DNA of 64,000 nt from an uncultured Collinsella sp. (GCA_900541135.1 UQIG01000005.1:26575-90574), one strand, 5' to 3'; positions 6,678-15,780 are shown, counted from the first letter of the stretch. Translations and numbers: made by a program. The notes: generated from the sequence alone by a model not told the origin.

Positions 6678-8590
6678 AGGGCGTGGACCTTCGGCTCATC
6701 GTTGGGCTGCGGAATGGTGCCCACCACGTTGTCGGCCAACCAGTCCATCTCGACGATTTGAGTGCTCGGCAGTGGGGGAAAGCCCTCGATCTGCACCACG
6801 CCGTCTTGGCTATGGAGCTCGCCGCCAAATGGATTGATGGAGCCCTCGACGATGCCATTGCGGAGTAGCTGAACAAGCTTGCGCGTCTGATAGGGCAGGC
6901 CCGGAGCGTAGCGAATATCGATAACGCCCGAGCTCATGCCATACCAGTAGTTGACGGCGCGGACCCGGCTGTCGTCACTGGTCTCGTCCCAGGTGCCATG
7001 CAGCAGACTTCGCACGATAAGCTCGTAATATCGGCCCCAGTTCCACACCGGCATGGCAATGCCGGCAACCTTGCCATCGATCAGGCGGTGAAGTCCGTAG
7101 GCCGTGGGATCTTCGAGCGACTTTGACATGTCGGCGCCGGTCATGACGCTCACGCCTTCGCGGCACATGGCCTCGGCAAGGCCACCGGCAGGCACATCGC
7201 CCCAGGTCAGGATAATTTGCGCACGGGGGTCGAGCAGCGAGGCGCCAATCGCAAAGGCATTGATTTCGCTGAGTGCGCCCGAGGCAAAGACCGACGCGTG
7301 GTAACCGATGCGGTGGTTGTCCGCCATGCTGGCGGCAAGGGCGCCCAGGAGGAACTTGGCCTCGTACATCTTGCCAAAGTACGAACGGACGCTTTGATGG
7401 GGAAGACCGATAGAGCAGTTGAGGAACCGAACCCGGGGATACTCAACGGCAGCCCTGAGCGTGTATTCCATCAGGCGGTGCGAGGTCGAGAAGATGACGT
7501 TTGCTCCATGTTTGACAGCCGTTTCCACGGCGGCGTAGAACGCGTCCGGATCATGGCAGTCCTCGAACGCCTCGGTGCGCACGATACCGCCAAAGTGCTC
7601 ATCGAGATACTGACGCCCTTGGTCGTGCAGGCTGTCCCAGCTCGACGTCGCACAGGGGAACTCATGGATAAAGGCGATGCGCAGGGGGTTGGCCGCCGAA
7701 TAGACGGTCTTGCCCATAAAGAAGCTGAGCACGCCGGAGGTGGACTTGGCGGGCGACTCCTCCTCATCGACGCTCGGTGCTTCGACAAGATCTACCTTGT
7801 CCTCGTTATTTTTGCCGGCAATGACCAGCTCGCGCCAGATCTTGCACAGGCGGTTTACGATGATATCCGTCGGTGTATCCAGCAGGCGGTCCTGGTTGTA
7901 CACATTGAGGTAGACGAGCATGGCGTCGGCGGGCGTAATGTCCAGGTGGTCGCCGCCCGCGCGAAGGTAGGCGCGCTTAAAGAGTAAGAAGGTGTGGCGC
8001 AGGTAGTCGACCTTTTTCTGCGGCCATTTTTCGATAAGGTCCTGACCGAGCATCTTGGCGAGCGTCTCGTAGCTTCCCTCGCGTGAGAACTCGATCTCGT
8101 ATAGGGGGCAGACGCGCCAAAACGCGCAGAACTCACCGTACAGGCGGCTTTCGACGGAATCCCATGTGCCGGGGTAGAGACGGGTGACCTTGGCCGAAAC
8201 CGTCGGGGCGTCCAGGAATTTGAGGACACTGACGCGCTTGTTGCCCTCTTGGACGTAAAACCGATGCATGAACTCGGTGACGATGACGGGATCGCGATAG
8301 CCCTCGGTCACCTGGATGTCGTAGAGGTTGGACCACTTGCGGGCGAACTCGGTGCTAAACGGCAGCAAGGGCATAAAGTTGCATGAAAAGGCGGACTGAC
8401 GGCCTTTAGTAACCGTACCGACGACCATTTCGAGCGGAATGTCCCTTAGGCCGACGCTCTCTCGCTGACCTAAGGGGAGCTGGGCGACCAAGCTATCGAG
8501 GTCCGTGAGGTACGGATGCTCGCTTTGACTAATGGCGCGTCGACGTCCTTGCTCGCCGCGCTTGCGTGCTTGACGATAGGCCTCTTCCAT
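6674..8590 (-). CDS. ParB-like domain fused to BMP/PnrA-type nucleoside-binding domain, cytoplasmic
   Basis: A 638-residue protein with no signal peptide or transmembrane segment. Residues about 45-150 resemble a ParB/sulfiredoxin fold (VQEGNKRVSVLKFLDAP matches the ParB box). Residues about 300-525 match the basic membrane protein family (BMP/PnrA), normally exported lipoproteins that bind purine nucleosides; recognisable are SYFGKMYEAKFLLGALA and INAFAIGASLLDPRAQI. An acidic linker separates them. A cytoplasmic BMP domain cannot feed a transporter and may be a sensor. The next gene, a metallophosphoesterase, overlaps by four bases. Start ATG follows AAGGGAGTAGACACC. Confidence 0.75.
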   Translation of the reverse strand: MEEAYRQARKRGEQGRRRAISQSEHPYLTDLDSLVAQLPLGQRESVGLRDIPLEMVVGTVTKGRQSAFSCNFMPLLPFSTEFARKWSNLYDIQVTEGYRDPVIVTEFMHRFYVQEGNKRVSVLKFLDAPTVSAKVTRLYPGTWDSVESRLYGEFCAFWRVCPLYEIEFSREGSYETLAKMLGQDLIEKWPQKKVDYLRHTFLLFKRAYLRAGGDHLDITPADAMLVYLNVYNQDRLLDTPTDIIVNRLCKIWRELVIAGKNNEDKVDLVEAPSVDEEESPAKSTSGVLSFFMGKTVYSAANPLRIAFIHEFPCATSSWDSLHDQGRQYLDEHFGGIVRTEAFEDCHDPDAFYAAVETAVKHGANVIFSTSHRLMEYTLRAAVEYPRVRFLNCSIGLPHQSVRSYFGKMYEAKFLLGALAASMADNHRIGYHASVFASGALSEINAFAIGASLLDPRAQIILTWGDVPAGGLAEAMCREGVSVMTGADMSKSLEDPTAYGLHRLIDGKVAGIAMPVWNWGRYYELIVRSLLHGTWDETSDDSRVRAVNYWYGMSSGVIDIRYAPGLPYQTRKLVQLLRNGIVEGSINPFGGELHSQDGVVQIEGFPPLPSTQIVEMDWLADNVVGTIPQPNDEPKVHAL

Positions 8591-8646
8591 GGTGTCTACT
8601 CCCTTAGTCGTTTAAACAACGATATGAACCATGGTACCACGATGCG

Positions 8647-8685
8647 AAACCACCACAAAGGTGCCCGTCCCCTTTGTGGTGGTTT
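8647..8685. repeat. GGGGAC-type palindromic repeat, copy 2
   Basis: AAACCACCACAAAGG pairs with CCTTTGTGGTGGTTT. The loop carries GTCCCC, so relative to the copy at 5931 it is inverted. It lies between the MscS gene (stop at 8684) and the BMP-fusion gene start. Confidence 0.7.
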
Positions 8686-9451
8686 AGGCGATGATGGGGG
8701 CGATGGCGCGGATGCAGGCGTCGGCTGCCGTGAAAGTAGTGCTGTCGTCGCTGACGATAAAGATGATCTTGCCCTTAATGCCAAAGTCGCCGATCTCGCT
8801 AAAGAGCACATACGGCTCCTTGTCAAAACCCGAGATGGGCGAGACGGCCGTTTTAGTGGCGCTGGTCAGCTCGTCTGCCAGTGCGTCGAGCGAAGCCCAT
8901 TTTGAGGGGTCTTTCACCGCGACGGGGACGGCTACGCGCCCAAAGGGCATCAAATGCACGAGCGTGTTCTTGGAGATGTTGGAGTTGGGGACGATGATAG
9001 TCTGCCCGCAGGCATCTTCGATGGTCGTGTGGCGCCAGGTGATGTCCTGGACCACGCCTGATACACCACCGACCTCGATGTTGTCGCCAGGCTTGATGAT
9101 GCCCATAAAGGTCACCTGCATGCCGCCGATAAGGTTTGAGAGCGTGTCCTGAAAGCCCAGGGAGATGGCGATGCCGCCGACGCCAAGAGCGGCGACGAGC
9201 GCGTTTGCGTTAATGCCAAAGCAGTTGTCGAGGATAAAGCTGCCGCCGATCATCCAGATGACGGCGCGAGCGATGTTGATGAAGATGCTCGATGCTGGAA
9301 GCGGGTTATCGTCGCGGTTGAGTAGGTGGCGCAGCGTCTTGGAAACGACTTTGGTGGCGATTGCCGTGCCTATTGCCAAGATGCCGGCCCAGATGATGTT
9401 GTGGACCCACCGTTGCTCAAAGAAATGAAGAATCGGCTCAAACAATTCCAT
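8684..9451 (-). CDS. MscS-family mechanosensitive ion channel
   Basis: A 255-residue small-conductance mechanosensitive channel that would release solutes on osmotic downshock. Three hydrophobic segments occupy about residues 15-105; the pore-lining helix and MscS signature are seen in ALGVGGIAISLGFQDTLSN. The beta domain (PGDNIEVGGVSGVVQDITW) follows. Length is close to E. coli MscS. Start ATG follows TAGGAGGTTTTCCCTAC read on the minus strand. It appears to be a single-gene transcript. Confidence 0.9.
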   Translation of the reverse strand: MELFEPILHFFEQRWVHNIIWAGILAIGTAIATKVVSKTLRHLLNRDDNPLPASSIFINIARAVIWMIGGSFILDNCFGINANALVAALGVGGIAISLGFQDTLSNLIGGMQVTFMGIIKPGDNIEVGGVSGVVQDITWRHTTIEDACGQTIIVPNSNISKNTLVHLMPFGRVAVPVAVKDPSKWASLDALADELTSATKTAVSPISGFDKEPYVLFSEIGDFGIKGKIIFIVSDDSTTFTAADACIRAIAPIIA

Positions 9452-9496
9452 GTAGGGAAAACCTCCTAATGATCATTCAACCATGATACCCACCAA

Positions 9497-9529
9497 GAAG
9501 CCCGTCCGATCAAATTCGGACGGGCTTCT
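9497..9529 (-). terminator. Terminator after the 5'-nucleotidase gene
   Basis: AAGCCCGTCCGA and TCGGACGGGCTT form a 12-bp stem about 50 bp beyond the stop of the minus-strand nucleotidase; the minus-strand 3' flank is CTTCTTGG. Confidence 0.7.
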
Positions 9530-9580
9530 GTGCTCGATATAAGGTTTACGCGGTGGGGCTGCAAGGCCCGGCGGTGTAGC

Positions 9581-11605
9581 TTAGCGTCGACGCTTCCAGA
9601 TAATGCCGAGAATGATGACGATGATGCCGCCGATAAGGCACGCGCCAACTACTGCCAGCGTGCGGTCTCCCGTTGCGGCGAGCTTACCGGTCGTCTTCTT
9701 GGTGATGACCTTCGTGGTCGTCGTGTCCGTCTTAGGCGAGGGCTTAGGCGTCGGGGCCGGTGTGGGCGTGGGGTCCACGGCAGCGGAGCCAAAGCTGATG
9801 GTGCCCGCGAGCGAGGCCATCTTGCTCTCCCAGCTGTTCTGCCCGATCAGCGCCCTTAGCGCTGACTCGCAGGTACCCCACTCGGTGTGCTTGGTGGCGT
9901 TTGCGAAGGTGGGGAAGTCGGTCGTGTTGGTGATGATGTAGTTGTTGGTGGCGACGGTATAGGTCTTGGCGGGGTCGAGCGTGCTGCCGTCTTTGGTGAG
10001 TGTGGCACTCACAATGCGCTTGCCCTCGGGCTGCGTCCAATCGATTGTCACGTTGATGCCGCCGAAGGAAAGGACACTGCCGGAGTCGTCGCGCCACTTG
10101 TACGTGTCTTGTGCCTCCTGCTCGGTGTGACCGGCCGCCACATAAGCCTGCTGAAGCTCGTAGCTGTCGTTGCAATCGTCGCTGATTTGTAGCGAGTGCT
10201 CGAGCGCTGCGAGGAAGTCCGCGCCGGTCATGGTCCAGGTCTCCACGGTGTTGCCGTAGGGCGAGATGGCGATGACGTTGCCGGCGGTCACGTTGCCCGC
10301 CGCGATGCCGCCGCGGATGCCGCCAGCGTTTTCGATAGCGAGGTCCGCGCCCGTCAGGTCAAGATAGGAGCTGCAAATCACGTGGCCGATGGTCTGGGCC
10401 TTGGTGGTGTCGCCCTCCTTGCTGGGACGGAAATCGGTGGTGCGCACCATTTCCCAACCATGCGTGCCTGCGGCGTCCTCGCCGTAGAAATAGTTGGTGG
10501 TGGATGTGCCGAGCACCTTGTTCGATTCGTTTTCAAAGTCCTCGTCGAGCGGCTTGATCTTGTTGCGGACGGCTTCAAGGCGGCTTTGGTAGTCGGAGCC
10601 CTTGTCGGGGTCTGCCAAAAGGTCGTTGACGTTCTTGGCGGTGTAGAGCTTCTCGTCGCTGCCGTCTGCAGGGACCGTGACCGTGTCATCGTCGGTCGTC
10701 TCGGTGCCATTTGTGTCGTATTTGTACGGAATGGAAAGCAGTCCCACCTCGGCAAAGGCACTGCCCGCCTCGACAACGTGGATTGTCTTGCCGTCGGCTC
10801 CCGTCACCTTCTCGTTAAGGTTGATGTGCTCGTGGCCTGCGATAAGGGCATCGACGCCACGGAGTCGCGTGGCAAAGGTCTTGGCGTCGAGCGTGTGCGC
10901 GATACACACAACAACATCGCAGCCCTCCTTGCGCAGCTGCTCTGCCTCGGCATTGATGGCGTTCGCGGCACTCGAGAACGACGTACCCGCGACCAGGTCC
11001 GCGCGCAGCGAGGATTCCAGCGACTCATCCATGGCACCCACGACGCCGACCTTGATTTTGTAGTCGAATGTGGAGTGATCCTCGCTATCCTCCCAGGTGC
11101 GATCGAGCGTCTTCGTGATGCTCGAGCTCCATACGCCGCTCGTAGACTTTGCGTTCGCGCAGAGCATGGCGAAGGGCGTGCCGGTGGTGCTGTAGCCGGT
11201 CATGGTGCGGAGTTTGTCCGCGCCGTAGCTCCAGTCGTGGTTGCCTGGCGTGGTCGCGTCGTAGCCGTCGGCGTAGAAGGTGTCCATGAGCTCGGCGATG
11301 CTCTTGCCCTCGCTCATGGTGGCAAAGGACTGCCCGTGGAAGGTATCGCCCGCATCGAGCAAAAGATCGGGGGCGCTGCTTTGGGCGCTATAGAGAACCG
11401 CCAGTCCGTCAAAGCCCACAGTGCCGGTGCCCTTGCTTGCGTTGTAGCTGTACTTGTAGCTGCCGTGGATATCGTTGGTGTGCATGACGGTCACAGAGCC
11501 GTCAATAGCGGCGGGCAGGTTCCCCGCGAAAGCGAGGCTTGGGATGCCTGCGAGCGCGCCGGCAAACAACGCGGCGGCTAACGCAAGGCGGGGGAGTCTT
11601 CTCAT
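9581..11605 (-). CDS. Cell-wall-anchored bifunctional 5'-nucleotidase/UDP-sugar hydrolase-type metallophosphatase
   Basis: A 674-residue exported enzyme that would dephosphorylate external nucleotides. It has a signal peptide (1-27), a metallophosphoesterase domain with VMHTNDIHGSY, LLDAGDTFHGQS and TPGNHDWSYG, and the C-terminal 5'-nucleotidase substrate domain (GGIRGGIAAGNVT, then NNYI). The C-terminus has a proline/threonine stalk, LAATGD, a hydrophobic helix and KRRR, a variant LPXTG sortase signal, so the enzyme is probably covalently attached to peptidoglycan. Purine salvage at the surface fits. No partner gene adjoins it. Confidence 0.92.
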   Translation of the reverse strand: MRRLPRLALAAALFAGALAGIPSLAFAGNLPAAIDGSVTVMHTNDIHGSYKYSYNASKGTGTVGFDGLAVLYSAQSSAPDLLLDAGDTFHGQSFATMSEGKSIAELMDTFYADGYDATTPGNHDWSYGADKLRTMTGYSTTGTPFAMLCANAKSTSGVWSSSITKTLDRTWEDSEDHSTFDYKIKVGVVGAMDESLESSLRADLVAGTSFSSAANAINAEAEQLRKEGCDVVVCIAHTLDAKTFATRLRGVDALIAGHEHINLNEKVTGADGKTIHVVEAGSAFAEVGLLSIPYKYDTNGTETTDDDTVTVPADGSDEKLYTAKNVNDLLADPDKGSDYQSRLEAVRNKIKPLDEDFENESNKVLGTSTTNYFYGEDAAGTHGWEMVRTTDFRPSKEGDTTKAQTIGHVICSSYLDLTGADLAIENAGGIRGGIAAGNVTAGNVIAISPYGNTVETWTMTGADFLAALEHSLQISDDCNDSYELQQAYVAAGHTEQEAQDTYKWRDDSGSVLSFGGINVTIDWTQPEGKRIVSATLTKDGSTLDPAKTYTVATNNYIITNTTDFPTFANATKHTEWGTCESALRALIGQNSWESKMASLAGTISFGSAAVDPTPTPAPTPKPSPKTDTTTTKVITKKTTGKLAATGDRTLAVVGACLIGGIIVIILGIIWKRRR

Positions 11606-11669
11606 GGCAGTTTCCTTAGTCCTTAGCCAGAATGTCTGGTTGAATATCGGATTATCGACATAATATGCG

Positions 11670-11709
11670 AAAACCGCCGCAAGGGCGTCTGTCCCTTAGC
11701 GGCGGTTTT
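11670..11709. repeat. GGGACAG-type palindromic repeat (CCGCCGC variant)
   Basis: AAAACCGCCGC pairs with GCGGCGGTTTT around a loop with CTGTCCC. Lies in the interval upstream of the nucleotidase gene, 15 bp from another member of the family. Confidence 0.6.
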
Positions 11710-11724
11710 GACGTTTGCGCAGAT

Positions 11725-11765
11725 AAAACCTGCCAAAATAAACCTGTCCCTTTTTGGCAGGTTTT
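11725..11765. repeat. GGGACAG-type palindromic repeat (AAACCTGCC variant)
   Basis: AAAACCTGCCAAAA pairs with TTTTTGGCAGGTTTT; the loop has AAACCTGTCCC. Near-identical copies lie at 38421 (inverted orientation) and 40241. It overlaps the stop of the ABC ATPase gene by two bases and may serve as its terminator. Confidence 0.7.
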
Positions 11766-12558
11766 AGCTCAGCAGCATGCGGTCGTTGGCGAGCTCGCCG
11801 CCCGAGACCTCCTCGAACTTCTGCAGCAGGTCGGCTACGGTGAGCGACTTCTTCTCATCGCCCGCCACGTCGTAGATCACGTGGCCTTCGTGCATCATGA
11901 TCAGACGGTTGCCCAGACGGATGGCGTCATTCATGTTATGCGTGACCATGAGCGTGGTCAGGTGGTTCTCGTCGACGATCTCCTCGGTCAGGTTAAGCAC
12001 CTTAGAGGCCGTCTTGGGGTCGAGGGCCGCGGTGTGCTCGTCGAGCAGCAGCAGGCGCGGCCTGGTGAGCGTGGCCATCAGCAGGGTGAGTGCCTGGCGC
12101 TGGCCACCCGAGAGCAGGCCGACCTTGGCGTTGAGACGCGTGTCCAGACCAAGGTCCAGGCGCTTGAGCAGCTCGACGTACTCATCTTTCTCGGCCTTGG
12201 TGACGCCCCACGAAAGGCCGCGACGCTGGCCGCGACGCTTGGCGAGGGCCAAGTTCTCGGCAATCTGCATGTCGGCAGCGGTACCGCGCATGGGGTCCTG
12301 AAACACGCGGCCCAGGTACTTGGCGCGCTGCGACTCGCTCAGGCGCGAGATGTCGGTGCCGTCGAGCTCAATAACGCCCGAATCGAGCGGGTACACGCCG
12401 GCGATCATGTTGAGCAGCGTGGACTTGCCGGCGCCGTTGCCGCCGATCACGGTTACAAAGTCGCCGTCATTCAGGGTGAGGTCGACGCCGGTGAGCGCGC
12501 GCTTCTCGGTGACGGTGCCCTTGTTAAAGGTCTTCTTGACGTGCGAGAGCTTAAGCAT
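11764..12558 (-). CDS. ABC transporter ATP-binding protein (TrpXYZ-type)
   Basis: The 264-residue ATPase has Walker A GGNGAGKSTL (about 39-48), the signature LSGGQRQALT, and Walker B RLLLLDEHTAALDPK. The ATG at 12558 follows GATGAGGCAG and overlaps the permease stop, so translation is coupled; in-frame starts further upstream lie inside the permease gene. With the permease and lipoprotein next to it this is the COG2984/COG4120/COG1101 system, shown in streptococci to import tryptophan. Whether this copy takes tryptophan, tyrosine or another ligand cannot be read from sequence. Confidence 0.9.
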   Translation of the reverse strand: MLKLSHVKKTFNKGTVTEKRALTGVDLTLNDGDFVTVIGGNGAGKSTLLNMIAGVYPLDSGVIELDGTDISRLSESQRAKYLGRVFQDPMRGTAADMQIAENLALAKRRGQRRGLSWGVTKAEKDEYVELLKRLDLGLDTRLNAKVGLLSGGQRQALTLLMATLTRPRLLLLDEHTAALDPKTASKVLNLTEEIVDENHLTTLMVTHNMNDAIRLGNRLIMMHEGHVIYDVAGDEKKSLTVADLLQKFEEVSGGELANDRMLLS

Positions 12559-13474
12559 CTGCCTCATCCCCCTTCGTGTAGGAGCTGCGGAGCTTATAGC
12601 GCTCCCAAACCACGGGCACGCACAGGGCCACAGCGACAATCACGGCGGAGAGCAGCTTCATGTCGTTGGCGTCCATGCCCAACTGCAGCACGATGGCGCG
12701 GATAAGGAAGTACACCACGGAGCCAAAGACGGCGGAGGCAAGACGGACGCTAAACTGCGTGAGGCCGCCGGGCAGCAGACGGCCGAGCACCTCGCCGATA
12801 ACAATGGCGGCAAGACCGATAACGATGGCACCGGTGCCCATACCAATGTCGGCATACTTTTGGCTCTGGCAGATGAGCGCGCCCGAAAGGCCGATGAGGG
12901 CGTTGGAGAGCACGAGGGCGATCATCTTGGTGGAGTTGGTGTTGACGCCCAGAGCGCGGATCATGTACTCGTTGTTGCCGGTGGCTCGCAGCGCCGAGCC
13001 GATCTCGGTGCCAAAGAACCAATACAGGATGGCAACGATAGCCACGGCGAGCAGGATGCCCAAGATGATGGCAACGGTGGACTGCGGCAGACCGGTCATA
13101 TTGCTGACGGCGGAGAACACGGTGCCCTTGGCAAGAATGGGCGTATTGGACTTGCCCATGATGCGCAGGTTGATGGACCACAGGCTGATCTGGGTGAGGA
13201 TTCCGGCGAGGATCGCAGGAATCTCAAAGACGGTGGTCAAAATGCCCGTGACGGCGCCCGCGATGGCGCCGGCGCACATACCGGCCAGCACGGCGAGCAG
13301 CGGGTCGACGTTGTTATTGACGATGAGCACAGCGCAGACGCAGCCGCCGAGGGCAAAGCTGCCGTCGCAGGTCATATCGGGAATGTCGAGCAGGCGGAAC
13401 GTGATAAACACGCCAAGCACCATAATGCCCCAGAGGACGCCCTGCGAAACGGCGCCCTGCAATGCAATGAGCAT
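12551..13474 (-). CDS. ABC transporter permease (TrpXYZ-type)
   Basis: A 307-residue membrane protein with eight or more hydrophobic segments and the family's FRLLDIPDMTCDGSFALG motif near the N-terminus, typical of COG4120 permeases related to branched-chain amino acid permeases. The start follows CTAGGAGGTATGAAGC. It is 203 bp downstream of the lipoprotein gene with a hairpin between them, and overlaps the ATPase gene. Confidence 0.88.
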   Translation of the reverse strand: MLIALQGAVSQGVLWGIMVLGVFITFRLLDIPDMTCDGSFALGGCVCAVLIVNNNVDPLLAVLAGMCAGAIAGAVTGILTTVFEIPAILAGILTQISLWSINLRIMGKSNTPILAKGTVFSAVSNMTGLPQSTVAIILGILLAVAIVAILYWFFGTEIGSALRATGNNEYMIRALGVNTNSTKMIALVLSNALIGLSGALICQSQKYADIGMGTGAIVIGLAAIVIGEVLGRLLPGGLTQFSVRLASAVFGSVVYFLIRAIVLQLGMDANDMKLLSAVIVAVALCVPVVWERYKLRSSYTKGDEADA

Positions 13475-13576
13475 GCTTCATACCTCCTAGGATAGGGTGG
13501 ACACGTGATTCACCATAATAGCGGTAACAATGCATAGAAGAGCTGCGGACAGACGTTTTGTTTTACCTGAAACAAG

Positions 13577-13610
13577 CAGGGCGGACGCCGGTCTACAGCG
13601 CCCGCCCCTG
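13577..13610 (-). terminator. Intra-operon hairpin between binding protein and permease genes
   Basis: CAGGGCGG and CCGCCCCTG pair; read on the minus strand the stem is followed by CTTGTTTCAGG. A leaky terminator here would let the binding protein be made in excess of the membrane subunits, a common arrangement. Confidence 0.4.
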
Positions 13611-13677
13611 TGGCTCAGATATTGAATAACGCGGCTAAAGCGCGAGCACGGGCTCTAGACGCATGCCGCGTATGGCA

Positions 13678-14658
13678 TTACGCGTCCAGAGCGGAAAGGT
13701 CGATGCCCAGGGCCTCGGCCATTTCGTCGTTCTTGACGACGACCAGGTCCTTGCTCGAGAGGTGCTTGATCGGCATGTCTTCGGGCTTGGCCTCGCCCTT
13801 CAGGATCTTAACGGCCATCTCGCCCGCGGCGTAGCCCAGGTCCTCGTAATTGATGGAGAGGGTGAACAGGCCGCCGGCCATGCACATACCCTCCTCGCCA
13901 GTCACGAAGGGAAGCTTGTTTTCCTTGCAGATCTGGCCGACCTGCGAGGCACCCGCGGCGATGGTGTTGTCGGTGGGGGAGTACAGTGCGTCGACCTTGC
14001 CCACGGCAGACTCGACGACGGACTGAATCTCGTTGGAGCTCGAGACGGTGAAGTCAGTGTACTCGAGGCCAAGCTTGTCGAGCTCCTTCTTGGCGGCCTT
14101 GATTTGGACATCGGAGTTGGACTCGGCGGTGCAGTAGAGCAGGCCGACCTTCTTTACGTCGGGCAGGACCTTCTGCATCATCTCGAGCTGCTCGGCGACC
14201 GGGGTGAGGTCGGAAGCGCCCGTGACGTTGGTGCCGGGCTTGTCGTTGTCCTGGACCAGGCCGGAGGCGGCGTAGTCGGTGATGGCGCAGCCCACGATGG
14301 GGATATCGGCCGTGGCGCCGGCGGCAGCCTGCGCGGCGGGCGTGGCGATGGCATAAATCAGGTTGACGTTGTCGCCCACAAACTTGTCGGCAATGGACTT
14401 ACACGTGGACTGGTCGTTCTGGGCGTTCTTCTGGTCGATCTTGACCTTAAGGCCGCTCTTCTTGATGGCCTTGACGAAGCCGTCGTTGGCGGCATCGAGC
14501 GCGGAGTGCTCGGTGAGCTGCAGAACGCCGATGGTGTAGTCGGAACCGGCGGCAGCGGAGCCGGAACCAGAGCTGCCGCCGCATCCGGCGAGCGGGGCGA
14601 GCGCGAGCAGGCCGGCGGAGACCAGAAGGCTCCTGCGGCTGATGGTGATGTCCTTCAT
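13678..14658 (-). CDS. ABC transporter substrate-binding lipoprotein (TrpX-like)
   Basis: The 326-residue protein begins MKDITISRRSLLVSAG and has lipobox LAGC with Cys26 as the lipidation site; the SRRSLL sequence also suits Tat export. The rest is a two-lobed COG2984 binding protein (LTEHSALDAANDGFVKA at the front, then NLIYAIATPAAQA). ATG 14658 follows GGGGGTAATGAT; the upstream in-frame start has no ribosome site. Upstream, TTGTAA and TACTAT on the minus strand with a 16-bp spacer form a plausible promoter (about 14720-14750). Confidence 0.9.
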   Translation of the reverse strand: MKDITISRRSLLVSAGLLALAPLAGCGGSSGSGSAAAGSDYTIGVLQLTEHSALDAANDGFVKAIKKSGLKVKIDQKNAQNDQSTCKSIADKFVGDNVNLIYAIATPAAQAAAGATADIPIVGCAITDYAASGLVQDNDKPGTNVTGASDLTPVAEQLEMMQKVLPDVKKVGLLYCTAESNSDVQIKAAKKELDKLGLEYTDFTVSSSNEIQSVVESAVGKVDALYSPTDNTIAAGASQVGQICKENKLPFVTGEEGMCMAGGLFTLSINYEDLGYAAGEMAVKILKGEAKPEDMPIKHLSSKDLVVVKNDEMAEALGIDLSALDA

Positions 14659-14818
14659 ATCATTACCCCCAGTATAAAAATGGCTGGAAACACTGCACTG
14701 GGACAAAGTGCAAGTGGGACTATAGTAGCGCTGATGTCCATTTTTACAACAGCCTGGCGGGTTTTTTAATACAGAATCGGATGGGCGGTACGGGTAGTCG
14801 AATGGGCGGCGGAGGGTC

Positions 14819-15604
14819 TTATGCGGCGGAGGAGGCGTCGTCCTCGTCCAGGGCGGCGAAGAGCTTCTTGCCGTCGAGCAGGCGCGTGCTGACGTTTCTC
14901 ATACGGGCGATCTCGACGGTGCGCAGCGTATCGTCGGTGCCTCGGGCGTCGTAGACCGTTCCCAGCAGATACGAGATGCCATCGCGCTGCCTGATGGCAA
15001 AGGGACGGAGTGTCATCCGTGCTGCTTCGGTTTCGCCGCGTGTCGTGACGCTCGAAATATCAAAACTCACCGTGGTTCCGTGGTCGATGGCCTGCTCGAC
15101 GAGCTCGCACGTGTCGATGCGCTTGATGGGCGTGCGTGTTGCCTTGGTAGCCTTGCTGCCTGCGCTTGGAGCGGGTTCGGGTGTATCGAGGTAGCCGCGA
15201 ACGTCGGCGCTCGCCATGGCAACTAAGTGCTGCGCCATGCTCTTGCGGATAGCGATAGGCGTGGAGCGGTTGCGCATGACCATACCGTGGAGCCGGATGA
15301 TCTCTTCATCGGTGAGCGGGCGGGTAAGAAGTTTGTAGCCCACGCCGCGTTTGTATTCAATTTCGTATCCGGCATGGCGAAGCGCGGAGATGGCGGTGTA
15401 GATGCTGCGCCGCGCCGCCGAGATGGGCATGCGGGCGGGGTCGTCGGGATGGGCGAGGCGCCGGATCAGCTCATCGGAAAGCATGGCCTTGTCTTCGCCG
15501 GTGTTTTCGCTCAAGAGCTGCAGGATACGAACGGCGCGATAGGCTGCCATCGAGGCGGCGCCCCTCGTCGTGGTGTCGTAGGTTTCAACAGCGGCTTCGG
15601 TCAT
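14819..15604 (-). CDS. HTH/WYL-domain transcriptional regulator
   Basis: A 261-residue protein with an N-terminal winged helix (about 15-95, including AARRSIYTAISALRHAGYEIEY) and a C-terminal WYL-like ligand-binding domain (about 155-240, RPFAIRQRDGISYLLGTVYD). WYL regulators sense nucleic acids or small ligands. ATG 15604 is ten bases from AAAGGA, so it is chosen over a GTG at 15613 that leaves one base of spacing. Its position upstream of the TrpXYZ-type operon, in the same direction, makes it a candidate regulator of that transporter. Confidence 0.75.
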   Translation of the reverse strand: MTEAAVETYDTTTRGAASMAAYRAVRILQLLSENTGEDKAMLSDELIRRLAHPDDPARMPISAARRSIYTAISALRHAGYEIEYKRGVGYKLLTRPLTDEEIIRLHGMVMRNRSTPIAIRKSMAQHLVAMASADVRGYLDTPEPAPSAGSKATKATRTPIKRIDTCELVEQAIDHGTTVSFDISSVTTRGETEAARMTLRPFAIRQRDGISYLLGTVYDARGTDDTLRTVEIARMRNVSTRLLDGKKLFAALDEDDASSAA

Positions 15605-15780
15605 GGTGCCCACGTCCTTTCCGTTTTGGGTGGCGACGGTATGGAGCCTAGGACGCGGGGCTTTCCCAGGGGCGCAGGGCGCTCTGGGCGGTCGGTAGTC
15701 GTCGGCAAACGGCGGGTCGAGTTTTCAACAGCCCTGCTCAACTGACCAAAAACTTGCCAAAAGCTTGACGGATGCTGTTG

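Noticed and set aside
10196..11581. 461-codon open frame on the plus strand opposite the nucleotidase gene
   Set aside because: Antisense shadow; the minus-strand gene has signal peptide, catalytic motifs and sorting signal.
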